Shown in pieces: positions 42,580 through 56,784 of a stretch of DNA of 64,000 nucleotides. The translations under genes were made by a program, and so were the position numbers. Source of the DNA: Neonectria sp. B-13 (Eukaryota > Ascomycota > Sordariomycetes > Hypocreales > Nectriaceae); NCBI GenBank assembly GCA_002682825.1, contig NOKP01000001.1, positions 5,211,296 through 5,275,295 of the forward strand, given 5' to 3'. The notes under the pieces were generated by a model, which saw only the letters and a program-made list of their open reading frames with translations, was not told where the DNA came from and searched no databases. Within the stretch, counting starts at the first letter, position 1. Each line of letters begins with the position of its first letter.

Positions 42580-45500
42580 ATGGTTAAACGAGCCTCCAAC
42601 GGCGTGGAAGATGGCGCTACCGCCTACCGAAAGCGCCAAAAAGTCGTCCACGAAGCCCCTACCAGCGAGGAGGTCACCGATGGCGACCAATTGCGCAACC
42701 TCCTCACCTTCGACCAGGACTTGCGCAACGCAAGACATGGTATGTCTCTTTTCGTGGTTTGGAGGCTATCGAAAGCTAACAATCTTGCCCTTTAGGTCTC
42801 CAATCCTTCAAGAATCTCCTCGACAAGATAGTCTCCGACGATGGGGACCGAAAAACGAATATGGAAATTTTGCAATACTACCTTGAAGCAGTCAAGCCTA
42901 GAGACACCTCCGAAGATGCCGTCTACCTCAACGACATTATGGAGATGTGGTCATTTGCCGCGCAGGTTGGAAATGAAGGAGTAATGTCCTCAGTCGCAGT
43001 CGTCTTGGCCCTAGTCCTCCAGATCGTCTCGGGGTCACTTCACCTCGTCAGTCATGGACTCGGAATCTGCCAGACCTTCCTCCAGGACCGTCAACTCAAG
43101 TCGCTTTCCAAGAACTTGTCTTCTGACAAGAGCAAGGGTTTCATCATCTCGCCTACCCTGCGCATGCTCCGCGAGGCCGTATGCTTGGATGGCGGAGCCT
43201 ACGCGAAGCGCATTTTCCGGGCCCGGAATTTCACATTGACGGCCCTTGCACGAAACCTGGAAATTGGGCACGTGGGTGATGGCCAAGAGGATGTGCGAAA
43301 GGCGTCAGTGAGAACAAACTCGGTTCGCTTCTTTTTGAGCCTCTTAAAGTATTTGCACTCGGATGGGAGAAAGGAGCTTCTAACACAAAAGGAGCTCTTG
43401 TCCCATCTGACTTTCATGATCAGGACCGATCCTCCTCACCTGGTCTTGAGTATCCTGGAGTCCTTGAAGACTCATGTGTTAATGGATGACAAGATACCCC
43501 GAGAAGTCAAATTCCGGAGTTTCAATACCAAGACACTGACGCGATTTCTGGCCCTTCACACTTACAACAGTGATATCGAAGCCGCAGATGAAGAATCAAC
43601 TGTGCGCTACAAGGCCCACCAGTTTCTCATTTATGTCTGCACCAGCCCCGGCGCAGGTGTGCTGTACCCTTCCACAGGCCTGTATCCCAAGGAGTCTAAT
43701 GAAGAACCCGCTGGACAAAATGCGATTGGTGGCGCGGGCGGTGTCTTCTTGACAGACAAGTTCAAGGATGATGTCCCCGTCTATAACTTTGTGCTGGCCG
43801 AGTTTGCCCAAAAGCTGCGGCCTTGGTCCAGCATGAAGCACAGCGAGCTGTTGGTGGCCATCTTCACAGCTGCTCCTGAGCTCATCTACAAGTACTTCCT
43901 CAGCAACCGATCTTTCACTTTCGAGCCGAAACTCTCCATGACTTGGATCGGATATGCCGCTTTCCTTTTCAACACCATGAGAATTCCTCTCCCGGCTCGC
44001 TTTGGAGATCGTGTACGCTCTGCCAAGGCGCCCCCTCCCACTTCTATTCTCCTCGACAACCTCATTCCACTACCCGTCAACCAGAAGGTCCTCATCCGGT
44101 GCTTATCTCCCAACTCTCACCTCACATCATTCTTCGCCACGAGAATCCTCATCGTTGCTCTTGAGAAACTAGCCGAGGCACTGAAAATGCACGAGGAAGC
44201 ATCCAAATCCAAGGACAGCAAGTGGCCTGAGGCTAGTCGACGACTGATCGATTCCTTCTGTCAGCGAATTCCCGACATGAAGGAGGTGGTCCGATCCTAC
44301 AAAGGTATTCCTGCCGAGAACATCCTTCACAGAACCATGGCCAGTCGCCTGCTACGTCTATACTATGAAGTGATCCCCCAAGTGGCTCTGGCTGCCAACT
44401 TTGATGTCTCCCCCTTCTTCACGGAAGTTCTCAAGAAGCTCAACCAAGAAAGCGAAAAGGCCGAGGATGAATCCCTGCTTGTCATGGAGCTGGAGAACTT
44501 GGTTTCGATCGCTAGCTATTCTCCTGGCATGCGGTGGTTTTCGAAGATGGACAAACTCGTTGATGGAGCCGCTTCATCGCCTTATACAGCCCTTTTACGG
44601 ATCCTGTCTGGGAAGAACCGAGAACTCCCGTTCCACCAACTCAAGCAAGTCCTCGGTGCAGTTGCTGTAGAAAACCAGTTGGTTACTAAAGCGGCTTTGC
44701 TCACACCTTTACATGAGGCGCTTCAGAGCACGTTGCTTGAAGTGAAAGCCAGTCACATGGAGAAGATCTGGTCCTTTGTGGACAATTGCATCAACCGCTG
44801 CGCTGCCTCTCCAATCAAGTATTTGGATTTGATGGAGACGTACCTCCAGGAAGCAGACGTCGTTCCTTCAAAAGGAGGTGCCGCCCTACTTAACGTGGCA
44901 ATGGTTGAGCAGCTGTCTTACTTCTTGGGCTCTGCTAAGCCTGAAGAGCAAACGTCTCTTGCAAAGTTCTTTTCCATCTACTTCAACGCTTCATATAGCT
45001 TGAAGCAGGCCAGGCCAGTTACGAAAGCTTTGTACAAGCGAATCGCCGAGCAATTCCCCGAGACTGTCAAGCTAAAGAGTCTCAAGAAAGCCGATAAGTC
45101 TGGCAACGCAGATGAGGATGAGGACATGACTGAAGCGGTAGATGCCGCTAACAAGAACGAAAAGGACAGTTCAGCGCTGGATCCCTCCAAATTGGAAGAG
45201 ATGCTGCATGTACCAATCGTGGACAAGGAGGACAACGCCGCCCTGGTCAAATGGACTACCAAGAATGTCGAGGACTTGGTTGAAGACGGTTGGGCAGCAG
45301 CCCTGATTCGACTTCTCTCGTCGAGCCACACCAACATCCGAAAGGAGGCCTTCACAAATATCCTCAAGATGGCTGCCAAGGTCAAGGAGTCGTCATACGA
45401 GGAGAAGTTCCAGGTCTGGCTGCTGCTTTCAGAGCTGGCTGAGTCCGCCAGGGGCCAGGTCGACGACGGCTCCGTACCATCGGCCTTTACCGCGTTCGCC

Positions 45501-46028
45501 ATCCACACCCTCGACGTGATCAAGAGCCCGCTGCATCCGCTGTACCCCAAGATCAACTCGTTCCTCACCCGCAGTCCCGTCTGGTCCCTCCAGAAGCTTC
45601 CCATGGCCCACGACATCCTCCACGGCGAGCCCTCCGAGGACGACAAGTACTACACCGAGATCACTTGGCTGCTCGTCTACCTTCTGGACAGCCTCCGCAC
45701 CCCCTTCGATCTCGGCGTCTTCCACAAGAAGCGCTGGTTCGAGAAGATCCTCGTCCTCGGCGGAAACCCCTACCTGCGCCTCAACCTGCGCACCCGCGTC
45801 CTGCGAGTGCTCTATCGCGCCTCCTGCATCGACGGCGGCAGCACCACGCTCGTCACCCGTTTCGGCATCCTCAGCTGGCTCGATGCCCAGCGCGCTGCGT
45901 GCGAAGTTGCCGACGAGGTGGATGTCTTGACCGCGCTGATGAGGAGGATTTGGGAGACGTGCGATCAAGAGAAGGTCACAGCGTGGAGCAAGGGAGGCGT
46001 TGCAAAGCTCATGGCGAGATTGGGATAG
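42580..46028 (+). CDS. urb1: Ribosome biogenesis protein Urb1/Npa1
   Basis: Exons 42580-42739 and 42796-46028 join across a 56-nt intron (GTATGT..TTTAG) in phase 1, giving 1130 residues. A basic N-terminus (MVKRASNG..YRKRQK) leads into the conserved Urb1 N-terminal domain: LRNLLTFDQDLRNARHG, then LLKYLHSDGRK and a long run of helical repeats including RYKAHQFLIYVCTSPGAGVLYPSTGLYP. The C-terminal half has an acidic low-complexity insert (DEDEDMTEAVDAANK) and ends with the conserved region LRLNLRTRVLRVLYRAS then LSWLDAQ. Urb1/Npa1 acts in the nucleolus in early pre-60S particles with Npa2, Rsa3, Nop8 and Dbp6. Length is normal for filamentous ascomycetes. The start ATG is directly in context with the splice-confirmed exon. 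Confidence 0.92.
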
Positions 46029-46673
46029 ATGCTAGAGTCGTATGGTTTCAGGATAGGTAGATAGGCATTGATTGTCATGATAATATACCCGGCGTTGCGA
46101 TCCCAACACTCAGGCTGTTTAGTAGTGATATGTACCACGCTGTGCTGTGATGTCTAAATTATGAGGTCGGAGTGCAGATGCCAAGGATGACATATGTCCC
46201 ACCAGCCATCGTCTAGTTCCACAACCAACATCGCGGGTTGCTTTTCTCCTCATATGTGCAGTGCAGTCTTGCTTGGTCTTGACAAACTCAATTCAAACTT
46301 GTTCGTACATTTATGTACATCCTTTCTAACTTTCCAACTCAAGCAAAAACACCGGGGAAAATCCAAGCATGAAAAAAGCTCAAGACACCCATCGCAGATC
46401 AGCTCCCAAATACCCCCAGCCACTTTCGCTCCTTTAAGCAACAGCCCCCGGAAATATTACGATATTTGTATACGAAGTTTGACGACCTGTCCACGGCCAG
46501 GCAAAACAGAAAAACGCAAAACCAATCCCCCCCGACTTCGACACAAGCAATAGTCAGTCATCCTTAATTTTCTTGTCCCATCCACTCCGCCGGCATGTAA
46601 GCTAAGGTTCTTGCAAAAAGCATTAGGATACCATATTGTAGCTGCTTGCACTAACGGTCATTTCGTACGCCCT
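46029..46673. other. Convergent 3' intergenic
   Basis: AT-rich spacer between the ends of urb1 and the class V chitin synthase; presumably both 3' UTRs. No gene is seen. Confidence 0.5.
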
Positions 46674-49600
46674 TTATAGTTGGCCAGAGAGGAGCGCCTC
46701 GGTAGCTGCAGGAGTCGGTCAGTCAACTGTCAAGTAAGTGTATAAAAGAATGTGGGACATACCAGAATTAATGTAGGCTCGCTTGGCATCCAGAGGAACA
46801 CCGAAGCGTTTCTCGAGCTCCTGCTTGATGCCCTTCTTGGTGACGGTCATCAGGTCAGCCGTCTTGAGAATGTCGCGGATCTCCGCAAGCAAGGCGTCGT
46901 CACTTGGCAGGCCGACCATGTCCTCGGGCGAGAAGAACTGAGATCCACCAAATTGGCTGTTGCGGTTTCCGGGCATCTCAGAGTGAGCAAAGGACATGCG
47001 AGACATGTTGCGGTCCTGCATAGAAGGCATCTGCATCTGAGGGGCGAAGCCGGCGGTGGAGCCAGGACGGCTCGCCTGGTAGCCGCCATACTCAGAGAAG
47101 GGGCCATGAGCCTTGGTGGCATAACTGTAGCCCGAGACCTCGGAGCGGACGTCGTCGCGGGCGGTCTGAGTCTCCCATAGCTCTGCCTGGTACTCCTCCC
47201 ACTTCTTGCGAGGGATCGAAGCGGGATCGAACTTGCCCTCGTCACTGATGACAATCTTGTTGCCCTTTTCACCGGCAACGACACGGGTGTTACCCCAGTT
47301 GAAGTCGTCCATGTGCCAGAAGGAGTACAAGGGTAGACCGAAGCCGAAGACGGGAATGGCAAGGATGTAAAGGATCATCCAGCCAATCATTTCCCACTTG
47401 CGGCGCAGAAGGAAGATGATGGCCTGTAGACCATAAATGGCAGCCAGCAAGATGAAGGAGGTGACTGGTATGACGCTGGGATTGTCAATGATAAGGTAGA
47501 TCATGTAAACAATGTACGCAACGATGACAGGCTGGACAATGGTACTGAGCAAGTCGATGAAAACGACGAAACGCATGCTGAAGCAGCAGAAACCGCAAAG
47601 CTGGGCCATGGGGATAAGCTCCATCAGATTGTGCACAGTAGAGTTGATCCACCGACGTCGCTGAGAGAGGAAGACGGCCCAAGAGTCGGGAGCAATGGTC
47701 CAGGCGTGGGCGTTGAAGATGTACTTCGTCTTGTACTTGGAGTGATACTTGAGAAGAAGAGTGGTGAGATATCGATCTTCACCCAGGTGCAATAGGTTCT
47801 TCATGTGGAGGGTATCGACACGAATGGTCGAGTAGTCCTCGACAATTTCGCGACTGACGAAGAGCGGCTTGCCAGTCTCCGCGGCACGGATTCGGTACAT
47901 CGAGAAACAACCGGGCAAACATGTGACGGAGCCGAACAAGCTTTCAAAGGCCTTGGAGAGGTTGTGGGAGATCCAGTACTCATAAACCTGAATCATTGTG
48001 ATGAACGAGGCGTTTGCATTAGTCAGAGCCGTTTCACCACACACGGCAATGAGTCGAGTGTCATCCAGAAAGGCCGATACCATGCGGGTAGCCGAGTCAG
48101 GAGCAACGACGGTATCAGCATCGATTTGCAACATAAACTCGTAGAATGTCGGGTTGACGCCAATAATGTTGCGAATCTGGTGGTACATCTCAAGCTCGAG
48201 TGGGCTCATGGCAAGGTTGTAGTGGACACGGTTGAGAAATCGCATGAGAACCATCTGAGAGTCTCGCTTGCCACGGTTACCAGGACGAGAGACCTCGGAG
48301 GGCTTGCCAACCTTGACGATGACCATGAACGGGACAATGTGACCCAAGACTTCATACAGCCCAGAGTAGACCTTGCCCATGTTGTGCTGCTTCATACCCT
48401 CGCCAAGTGCCTCGAAGCTCAAGGGCTCGGGGTCCACGGTTTCGGAAACACCAAGAATATCCAGAACAATGCGAGGTGTAGGCCTGTCGTTACCCTGACC
48501 GATAATCATACCGTCACAGACCATAACCAGAAGCTTACGCTTGTCATCGTACTTCATTCGGGCAGCCGAGTCGATGGCACGTCGAAGAGAGTCTTCATCC
48601 TCGGTATAGGCAGGAATCATGCACATGACGAATTTGTCCAGGTTCTCGGGCACGTTCTTGCCTCCGAACTGGAGAGCTGCAAGGAACTTGAAGGCGAGGA
48701 CGGAGGCCAGCATGAGGGAAATGGCCAAAATGAGGTAGGTTGCAAACTGGCAGCGGATCGAGTTTCGGGTATCCACATCACCAACGTAGAACAGGTTGTT
48801 GAGGCACGTCTCCATTCGAGCCTTGGCGGCCTCGTCCATGTTGAGGGCATTCCAGTACTTGGTGATGTCTCCACCAGCTTTAGATTCAAACAGTTCCAAA
48901 ATCCTATCGTCCATGAAGTTCGTGCCACTGCTGGGTGGAGAGGATTTGCCAGGCTTAGACCGCATCCTACGACCACCAGCGAGGTAGGTTGTCAGATCGT
49001 AGACACGGGTTCCTTTCATGGCGATTGTCTGCCGCTTCTTGGCCAGTTTCTTGATGTATTGGGGAGTGTACCCAATTCTGCCCTTCATGAAGTTGGCCTT
49101 CAGAAATGTCATTTGCTCGTAATACCAATCGGGTCTGGTGTCATTGGTGTAATGTCGGAAATCGTGGTACTTGGCTGTAAGATCGTCCGCGGAGACGAGC
49201 GTAGCTGAGCCAGTGACGTTGGTGTTCTTGTAGTCCAAGGTGACCTCCGGGCGAATAGAGCCATCCTTACCCTGGCAAAGAGCCGAGACTTGGACAGGGA
49301 AGAGAGAGCTCACATCCTTACCAGCATAATCAGTGAGATCATCAGCATCGATATAGCTTGGGTAGTGTTTGGTTGAGAAGGCCCCAATATCGAAGACGAA
49401 TCCACGAATGGAAAGATATGCACCTTTGCTTCCTTTGTCGCCATCGTAAGATGACAGCTCAGAAGCACTGAAAACATGTTGTGTCGGGCAAATGAGTCGC
49501 GGGAATCCAACCATAACGAATGCGACCAAGGCACACATGAGCCAGATGAGCATATTGATAGCGAGCTTCTCTCTCCAAGCAACACGAATATCCTTTCGGG

Positions 49601-52396
49601 GCATTCGACCAACATACCTGATGACGAAGTCCGGGATGAACCAAGTCATGAGGTAGACGATGAAGACCCAACGCTTTCGACTGGGCTTGTCCTTGTACTC
49701 CTCAACCTCCTCAAGAGTCTTTTCATTGCCTCGCTCAGCCATTTGCTCTCGGGTATCGAGATTTTTGAACATATCACCGCCACCAAAGGCAGAAACGCCA
49801 GCCTCAGAGCGGGCATCGTCATTGAAATAGCCGTTCTTGCCCTTCTCGCCGTACATAAGGGGGGTGTTGCCGCCAGAAACTAAGCGCTCCTTGGAAGCGC
49901 CGAAGGGAAGACCATCTCCAGGGGTCATACCATCACTGGCGTTGGACGATGGCAAGCCGAAGCGGCCAGACAGAGACCCAGCCTCGACGAGCTGTGCGAC
50001 TTCCATCCAGCAACGCTCGCTGAGGAACACGCCAGTAGCACCAACTCGAACTTCGTTATTGGGCCACTGCTTCTCTTCGATAACCATTTCAGCACGCTCC
50101 CGTTCGCTGCCAACGAGAATGGTTTCCGCATCAGCCATGCCAAGGAACTCGCCGAAAGGTAAGAAGAGACTGAAATCGGCCGACCGGAGTCTTTGACTGA
50201 TTTCGGCAATTCCAAATGTCTGGACTTGGGTCCGTACACACTTGCTGTCAAATTGGTTGGCAATGCGTCGGTCATTCGGCTTCAAGCAGAAAATGAAGTA
50301 GCCGTTCGTGCCGGGGTCAGTAACAGCCTTTTGGACATTCTCCAAAGAGGACAGAAACTGGCCGGAGGCACCTTGTTCGATGCCAATCTTGGTGTTCTTT
50401 CTCGACTCGCCGCCAGCTTGGCTTGTTTGCTCGAGCTCATCCATTGCATCCTGCTGCTGGAGGCGATAGGCAGTGTTTGGTCGTGCTGTCCGATGCGTCT
50501 TTCGAGACATAACACTTGGGGCTCGCATGGGCTTGGAGCTGACGGTGGCTTGCATGACGGCAGTACGTTCGTTGGGGTGAGTGACGGTCTGCAGAGCCTC
50601 CTGGCCAAAAAGCCTGGCAACAAACTCACTCTTGGTACCGTTGATCATGCTGAGGAGATCGCCGGAAATGATCTCTCCGTTCTCCTCGATCAAGCCCTTC
50701 ACGGGGTAGTCGACCTCGCCAGCAAAGTGCTTAACAGTGAAAACGGCGGAAAGATTCTCGGTCATGAAGTTGCTACCAGGGAGCTTTGCAGTGGCAGCAC
50801 CAACTTCGATAGCAGGGTTCTTGCCTTCGAAGCGCTTTCTCAAGCTCTCCAGGAGCTGCATGTCAGATCGGTTACGTCGGGTCTGGTCGTCTAGAATGCT
50901 GAGAAGACCGTTGCCGGGTTTCAAGATACCGCGGACGGCATCCGAGTTGTCGAAGTAGCTGGTAGCAGGAACGCTGACTTCCTCAGACTCGAGCATGTTG
51001 GCCTTGCGATCGAAGAAGTTGGTGAGAGTCATGTTGTAGACAGCTTCGGTAGCGGCGTTGTTCAGCAGTTGGTCCAGAGTAGAGCCGGTGGAGCTCTGCT
51101 GGGCGAAGCCGGGGAAATCAACAATCGAGACAGTGTTTGCAATTGACTCCTCGGGGGCGCAGAGCCGCTGGTTGATCGTCTCCATGATCCAGGCGACGAG
51201 GAGGGAGTAGAGCGTGCGTGCGAGCTCACCAGCGTGGGCACGAGCTCCGTTGGGATCAAGCATGACTGTGACGCGCTCCTTGTGGATCATCCTGGTCTTG
51301 TAACCAAGTGTGGTCTGGAGCTCACCGGCGCCTACTCCGAGGAAGGCGGCGACGATGGCGAGAACATCCTTGTTCTTAACGGCAGTGATAGTTTGACCGC
51401 CCTCGTGGGAGAAACCACCGCTATCGTCACCTGCAACGCTAGTGTTGCTGGACGTCTCGAACTCAAGCTGGCCAATGTGGAGGATGCTCGCGAGCAGTTG
51501 GCAAATCTCGGCAATCTCAGCACGAGGGAACTCAAGCTTCCTCAGAGCATTCTTAAAGACTTGAAAGCCATCGGCATCGTTAATGCCAACCTTGAGCTGA
51601 GTGGGATGACCGAGGAACTTCCATCGCTTCTGGGCGGCACCGCCAGTATTAGAAACGCCATCAAGGCCGAGATGGGCCTTCTCGGCTTCGCTGGTGCCTG
51701 AGAGAAGGTAGTAGAGGATATGAAAGTTGCGCTCTCCGGTGGGCACATCTGCGATGCGGCTGCGCTCCAATCGATGATCAAGCAGCTTACCACCGATAAG
51801 GACAGGGTTCGTGGTCGAGGACGTGTCGTATTGAAGCTCATAGAACAGACCAGCCTTGGAGGCGGTGGAGGTTGTGGCGGTCTTGGTAGTGGTCAGGCTG
51901 TCGAAGACGTACGCAGCCAGCGAGAGCTTGGTGGACAGGGGAGTCGACGACTTGCCGAGAAGAGCCGTGAGGAGATGGGCGCGGAGGGTTGATTTACCAG
52001 AGCCAGATTCACCCCTGAAGATAAAAGATTAACAAATGTCCAAGTTTTGGGGGGGTGGCTAAACAGCATTGCTATGGTGACTTACAGGAAGACAACAGCC
52101 TGGTTCTCAGAGCGATGGCCTAGCCTCAGCCAGGCGCGGTCGGCGATATCCTCAGCGCCGGCCATGGCGCTTCCCTCCTTGCCGCCATCAGGGCCCTTGT
52201 TAGACGATGTGTAGGTGTTTAGGGAGATGAGAGCATGAGAGGAGAGTCGAGCGGTGGGATGAGACACATGGAAGCGACTGGCGAGGTGAGCCGTCAAGTG
52301 CGTGTCGGATTGGAGATGGGCTGGGAGCGAGGGTAGCGAAGGCTGAGTGTGAGCGCCTCCGCCGTTGCCTCCCAGATGTGGCAGGCTCATGGCCAT
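46674..52396 (-). CDS. csmA: Class V chitin synthase with myosin motor domain
   Basis: Exons 52086-52396, 46763-52014 and 46674-46705 total 5595 nt and 1864 residues. The small last exon replaces an apparent read-through tail and supplies the ending [10 protein letters not shown]. The myosin head occupies about residues 1-780, with a P-loop GESGSGKST at 105-113, [11 protein letters not shown] (DxxGF-like) and [11 protein letters not shown]. Next come transmembrane segments and a cytochrome b5-like domain (about 960-1020, [18 protein letters not shown]). The chitin synthase 2 catalytic domain (about 1180-1690) has [15 protein letters not shown] and QRRRW at 1555-1559, with multiple transmembrane helices. 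A DEK-C-like domain closes the chain ([25 protein letters not shown]). It extrudes chitin at hyphal tips and septa, with the motor-like head binding actin. It is head-to-head with the CsmB-type gene. Confidence 0.97.
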
Positions 52397-55300
52397 GGTG
52401 GTCGAGCCGCCAGCTAGTGGCTCTTTAAAAGCTCGTGAAGCAATCGAGAAGTAGCGACGGACGAGTTGTGCTGGGATCGAAGAGAGATGGTCGTCGTGGG
52501 ACGGGCGTCAAGGTGTCGAAAGCCAGGGAACTGGCGAAAGCGAAGGCAAAGACGCACTATGAACGAGGGGAAAGGGCGCGGGGATTTGACAAAACGAGCG
52601 TCAGGAAGAGAGGAAGAGGCACGCGAGAGGGAAAAGGTGAGGCTTGAGGAAGCAAGGCCGTTCACCAGGTCGGGTTGACTTGACGATGGTGGTGTAACTC
52701 TACACCAAACAAGCCTGGGAAAGGGGATTTGTTTTCTTGAGAACGAACACATGCAGCCGGGCGGCGGTTTCTGGACGGCGGGCGGGGCAGACCAGTTGCG
52801 CACAGTTCTCGCACCGGGTCCTATTAGACTAGCAGTCGACACTGCTGCTATGTTTGTCCCACGGCATAAAAAGTACGAGATTTTGGCAGGGCCTGGCACA
52901 ACCAGCACATCCACAGCCACACACACAGCACACACACCGTGGACCCGCGCCCTGGGCTTCGGTGCTCGAGTCTGAGTCGGGAGCGCCTAGCACCTGTGGA
53001 AAAGTCACCGATGATCACTAGAACTCCCTGAGACTCGCTACAGGCGCTGAAGGCGCTCCTCGCGCCAGGGGCTGTGGCAGAGGATGATGTGATGCGCTTG
53101 AGCAGTTGAGGCCGAGCCCGTGTTGCAGCGTGCCCCAAAAAGCACACTGTACGCGTCTCACGTCTCACTCATCACTTTATTCCCTTCCAGTCGGCTCTGT
53201 GTTGGCAAACGCCACGCCACATTCCTCTATTTCGCGTGTTCATTCTTCAACCGATTCCGCCCATCAGCGGCGACCGCGACGAGGCGGTATGCTCGTGATG
53301 GATACCCAACAGGCAGGCACTCATCGATCCAATATTACTACTATATTCGTAAGGCAGGTACTTCGTACTCCGTATAACCCCTAGGCGAGGCCGATGGGGC
53401 TGGCGATCATCGAGTGCCTCCAGTTATCAGCGGTTGAGACCAAGAAAAGACCCTGGTTCCAGAAGCACCCAAGCATCCACCGGATGTTACCCGCATAGAT
53501 AAATGGAGGGCACAAGCGGGTCATGCAAAATGCTTGTTTACCAGTTATACTCCATTCATGCTTCGCTCATCACAGTTCTCGCACGCAGGGCAAGTCTCAC
53601 TTCACTGGTGCACACGGTCCTCACGACCTCCGGATCAAGCCGTGATAGCCAAGGACTTGACGGCCGCCGCTCTTTGTCAACTGCGTAGAATGGCGGCGAT
53701 TGGCGCCTGTACCCCATAGCAAGCGTAACGTTCATAATGCATACGTGCGAATGGCCCGTAAGGAAGCCGTTGGCAGACAAAACAGCCTTAGACACAACGC
53801 CAAAGTATGATACGTTTGGTTCAAGTTCTAAATGGATGGATGGATGGATTAAGTTCCCGTCATAGCTAACTGATGTAGACAGTGGGCACTGACGTCTCAC
53901 ACGTAAATGGGCTCGAGGCATTGAAAGACTGGACGACATGGACGGGGGCCGCTGGTTCCTGGCTGAGACATCGGCAAAGTGTCCACTGTCTAACCCACGA
54001 TCCATGCCCTCCGAGGCCACTCATTTATTGACGCTTTTTGGGCTTCGGACGTCACGGACAAGATGGACGGCAAGGAAAATGAAAATTTGCCATGCTGGGA
54101 ACTAGCGAGTGAGCGATGATCTATGAGTGATGGATTATTGCTGAGCAGAAAAGATGGGCGGCCCATCATCCCCTGCGGTAATCTCCTAGCCAAGAACCCT
54201 CCCTGAGACTCCACTGCCGGCAGCGCCGTCACGACCTTGCCCCATCGCGTGCAAATTGGCCGGCCTGTCAGTTGAGCTATCCGGGCCTGGGATGATGGAT
54301 CGGGGACTGGCTCTGAGATCTCTTTGTAAGCTTCTGGAATGGTTGGAATCAATACGCTAGTGCCGGCCTCACGGGAGACTGAGTCCCTTGTTGTTGGTAT
54401 TTTGGGGTGGAGGGCGGGAGCCTCTCCCTTGGCCTTGAGTCTCTTCCATCTTCCCCACGATGGGATGGACCTTCATGCCGTGCAAGGTATGATGCCTGTG
54501 GGAGAACAGAAGGGTGGAATTGTCCGAGACAAGAGCCCAGCCACCGAGGACTGGGCGAGACAACGAGGTCATGGCATGGAAATTCTCTTGATCTGATTTG
54601 CTTTGCCCGGCTCCGCTACCTACGCCATGCGCTATGCGCCCTCATGACGACCGACCATCCACAGCTAACTCATACCAGCGGCTGAAATCGATCGTTCCGC
54701 CCGTTCGGCGTGGCTGGACTCGGTATGGCCAGCTCAGGTTCAGGTCCTGTCCAGCTGGACGCGCCAGACGCGGCCGCCACCAAACGGGCGTGTTTGGCGA
54801 CGGGAGAGACGGTTGATCAGTGACAGACTGGGGCGGGAACCAACAAAGAAAAGGGGACCGACACCTGTACCACCAGATCATGAGTATCTACTACCCTACG
54901 GGTCTGCTGCAGCACCCTCGTAACACGAATGTGCGAAGGCCGGGAGGACGGAGAGAAAGTAGAACAAATGAGGAGGATCTTGTGGAGCAGACAGGTGCAG
55001 TCCGTGTGCACTTTGCACGAAGCAGGAGAAGTTGCCTTTCCCAGGGTTCTCGACACAAGGTTCTTGACACAAGCCGGTTTTCGGTTTACTAAGTATGTAC
55101 GGTGCGGTGACGTGTTGTTGTTGCTCACTCGGCCGCACATGACGAAAAGGGAAAACAACAGAAAGGAAGAAAAACAGCATAAGCAAATCAGTCCATGCAC
55201 CATCGAAATCTCATCCGCAAGGGCGCTACGGGGAACCCAATGCATGCCAGCGACTCTCCAAGGGACGGACGGGACTACTGCACTGTGCCTACCTCCCAAG

Positions 55301-56784
55301 CCAAACCGCCTAGGTACTAGTGGCCTGCTGTGGTGGACTGGTGGTCCCGATCCATCGGTACGTGAGACACCGTACTCCGTGCGGATTGAACTGCCCGGGA
55401 TAGGAGAGAAGTTCTGGGCAGTAGGATCGGATGGATGTGCATCAGAGGCCACGTCCCAGAAAAACCTACGTATCCACGCACCACGCATCCATCCCAACTC
55501 ATCAGCACCTATTGTGACCGGCATATGTCAGCAAGATTGGGAGAGACAAGAGAAAATAAACAATCACCCGACTGGGCTCGTCTTCGGCAGACTTGCCTTG
55601 GAGACTACCTAAAAACGGATGCATCTCGCTGACTTGCATCTATAATAAACACTCGAGCTGATGGTTCAGAGTTGCGTGCACAGCCTCCCCCGGCCTATGG
55701 CATCAACAGTCATGGATACGAACATGGCGGAGTGAGGTTCGGAAGAGAAAAAGAGCCGGCACTTGAGCAGTGAGTGAACCTACTCAACGAAAGAACCGCG
55801 GTCATGCAGACATACTGTGCAGACCCGTGCAGACAATTCAGAACTATTTGCAGGCCAGTTCGCCGCTGGGCTCGTATTTGGAAGCCCACGTCCCACCCAC
55901 CATCCACACCATCCGAGCCCCAGCCTGACACTCATCGGATCCAGCTCAACCCCTTGCCCCTACCTCTCACCCGCTGTTCCAAGTTTAGACACGGTACGGT
56001 GCTACAGTGTGAGTGGTTCCCGCCCCAGGGGGTCGACTAGCCCCCTGCCAGCTCCGAGACTGGCTGGCTGAGGGCACCGGCTGGCTTCCAGTTGCCACAC
56101 TCTGGCACAGGCACAGGCTTGCAACCAGCAGGCCCCCCCGGTAGGGATCGGGCCACCGACCGACCGCCCCGCGAGCCCCCTAAGGCGCCGGCCCCCGCCC
56201 AGGTGCTAAAAAGATGGGCCGTTGGCCCTGAATTCCTGCGCAGACACGTCTTTTCGTCCGCCGGACACAGTGCGCCGTCCGCACGGTCATCATTCTCAGG
56301 AGCGTCCTCTGGGAACGCTGCTTCTTCTCGCCAGGCCTAGTCGCTTCTTCAACTCCTGGAAGTCGTTCGTCGTGTTCTGGATTCGTTGTTTCCTCTACCT
56401 ATCCTCCAGCCTCATCGACCGACCTCACTCGCTTTGGTCGTGTTCCTTCAATCGTTAATATCATCTTCCTCCATTTCTTCCGTTGCCAACTAACGGTCGT
56501 GACACCTCCAACATCGAAAAGGAGGGTCGCGTTGCCCAGCGACGATTCTTTCATCTGACCATCAATCAGACACGCCAAACTCTCTCGAACGCTCATTCTG
56601 TCCGCTCGCTCTCGCTTCATTCACTCCAGTCGCTTCGTGCTCACTTCAGACCGCCTCCTGCCGGTCTTGCTTGCTCCCCTGAGCGCGTCCTTCGATCCGA
56701 ACACTCTTCCGCGACAACCGACTCGGAGCATCGCTACGTCAAAACCCCTGTGATTGTCCCGTGAGGACATCACTATCCTCAGCC
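52397..56784. promoter_or_regulatory. Shared 4.4 kb region between divergent chitin synthase genes
   Basis: No supported gene lies between the two start codons. On the class VI/VII side, about 56240-56784 is strongly pyrimidine-rich (many TCTTC, CTCTC and TTCATTC words) and is probably a long 5' leader. An ATGG microsatellite sits at about 53831-53849. Open frames of about 230 residues at 54817-55612 overlap on opposite strands and look accidental. Coordinated control of the pair is known for csmA/csmB-type loci in other fungi; the elements responsible cannot be read here. Confidence 0.6.
53831..53849 (+). repeat. ATGG tetranucleotide repeat
   Basis: Four tandem ATGG units within the divergent chitin synthase intergenic region. 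Confidence 0.8.

Noticed and set aside
47805..49208. 467-residue open frame on the plus strand
   Set aside because: It is antisense to the class V chitin synthase catalytic region; the frame is open because of codon bias in the real gene and has no domain of its own.
54817..55612. Opposite-strand frames of about 230 residues between the chitin synthases
   Set aside because: They overlap each other, lack domains and splice logic, and sit in regulatory sequence.
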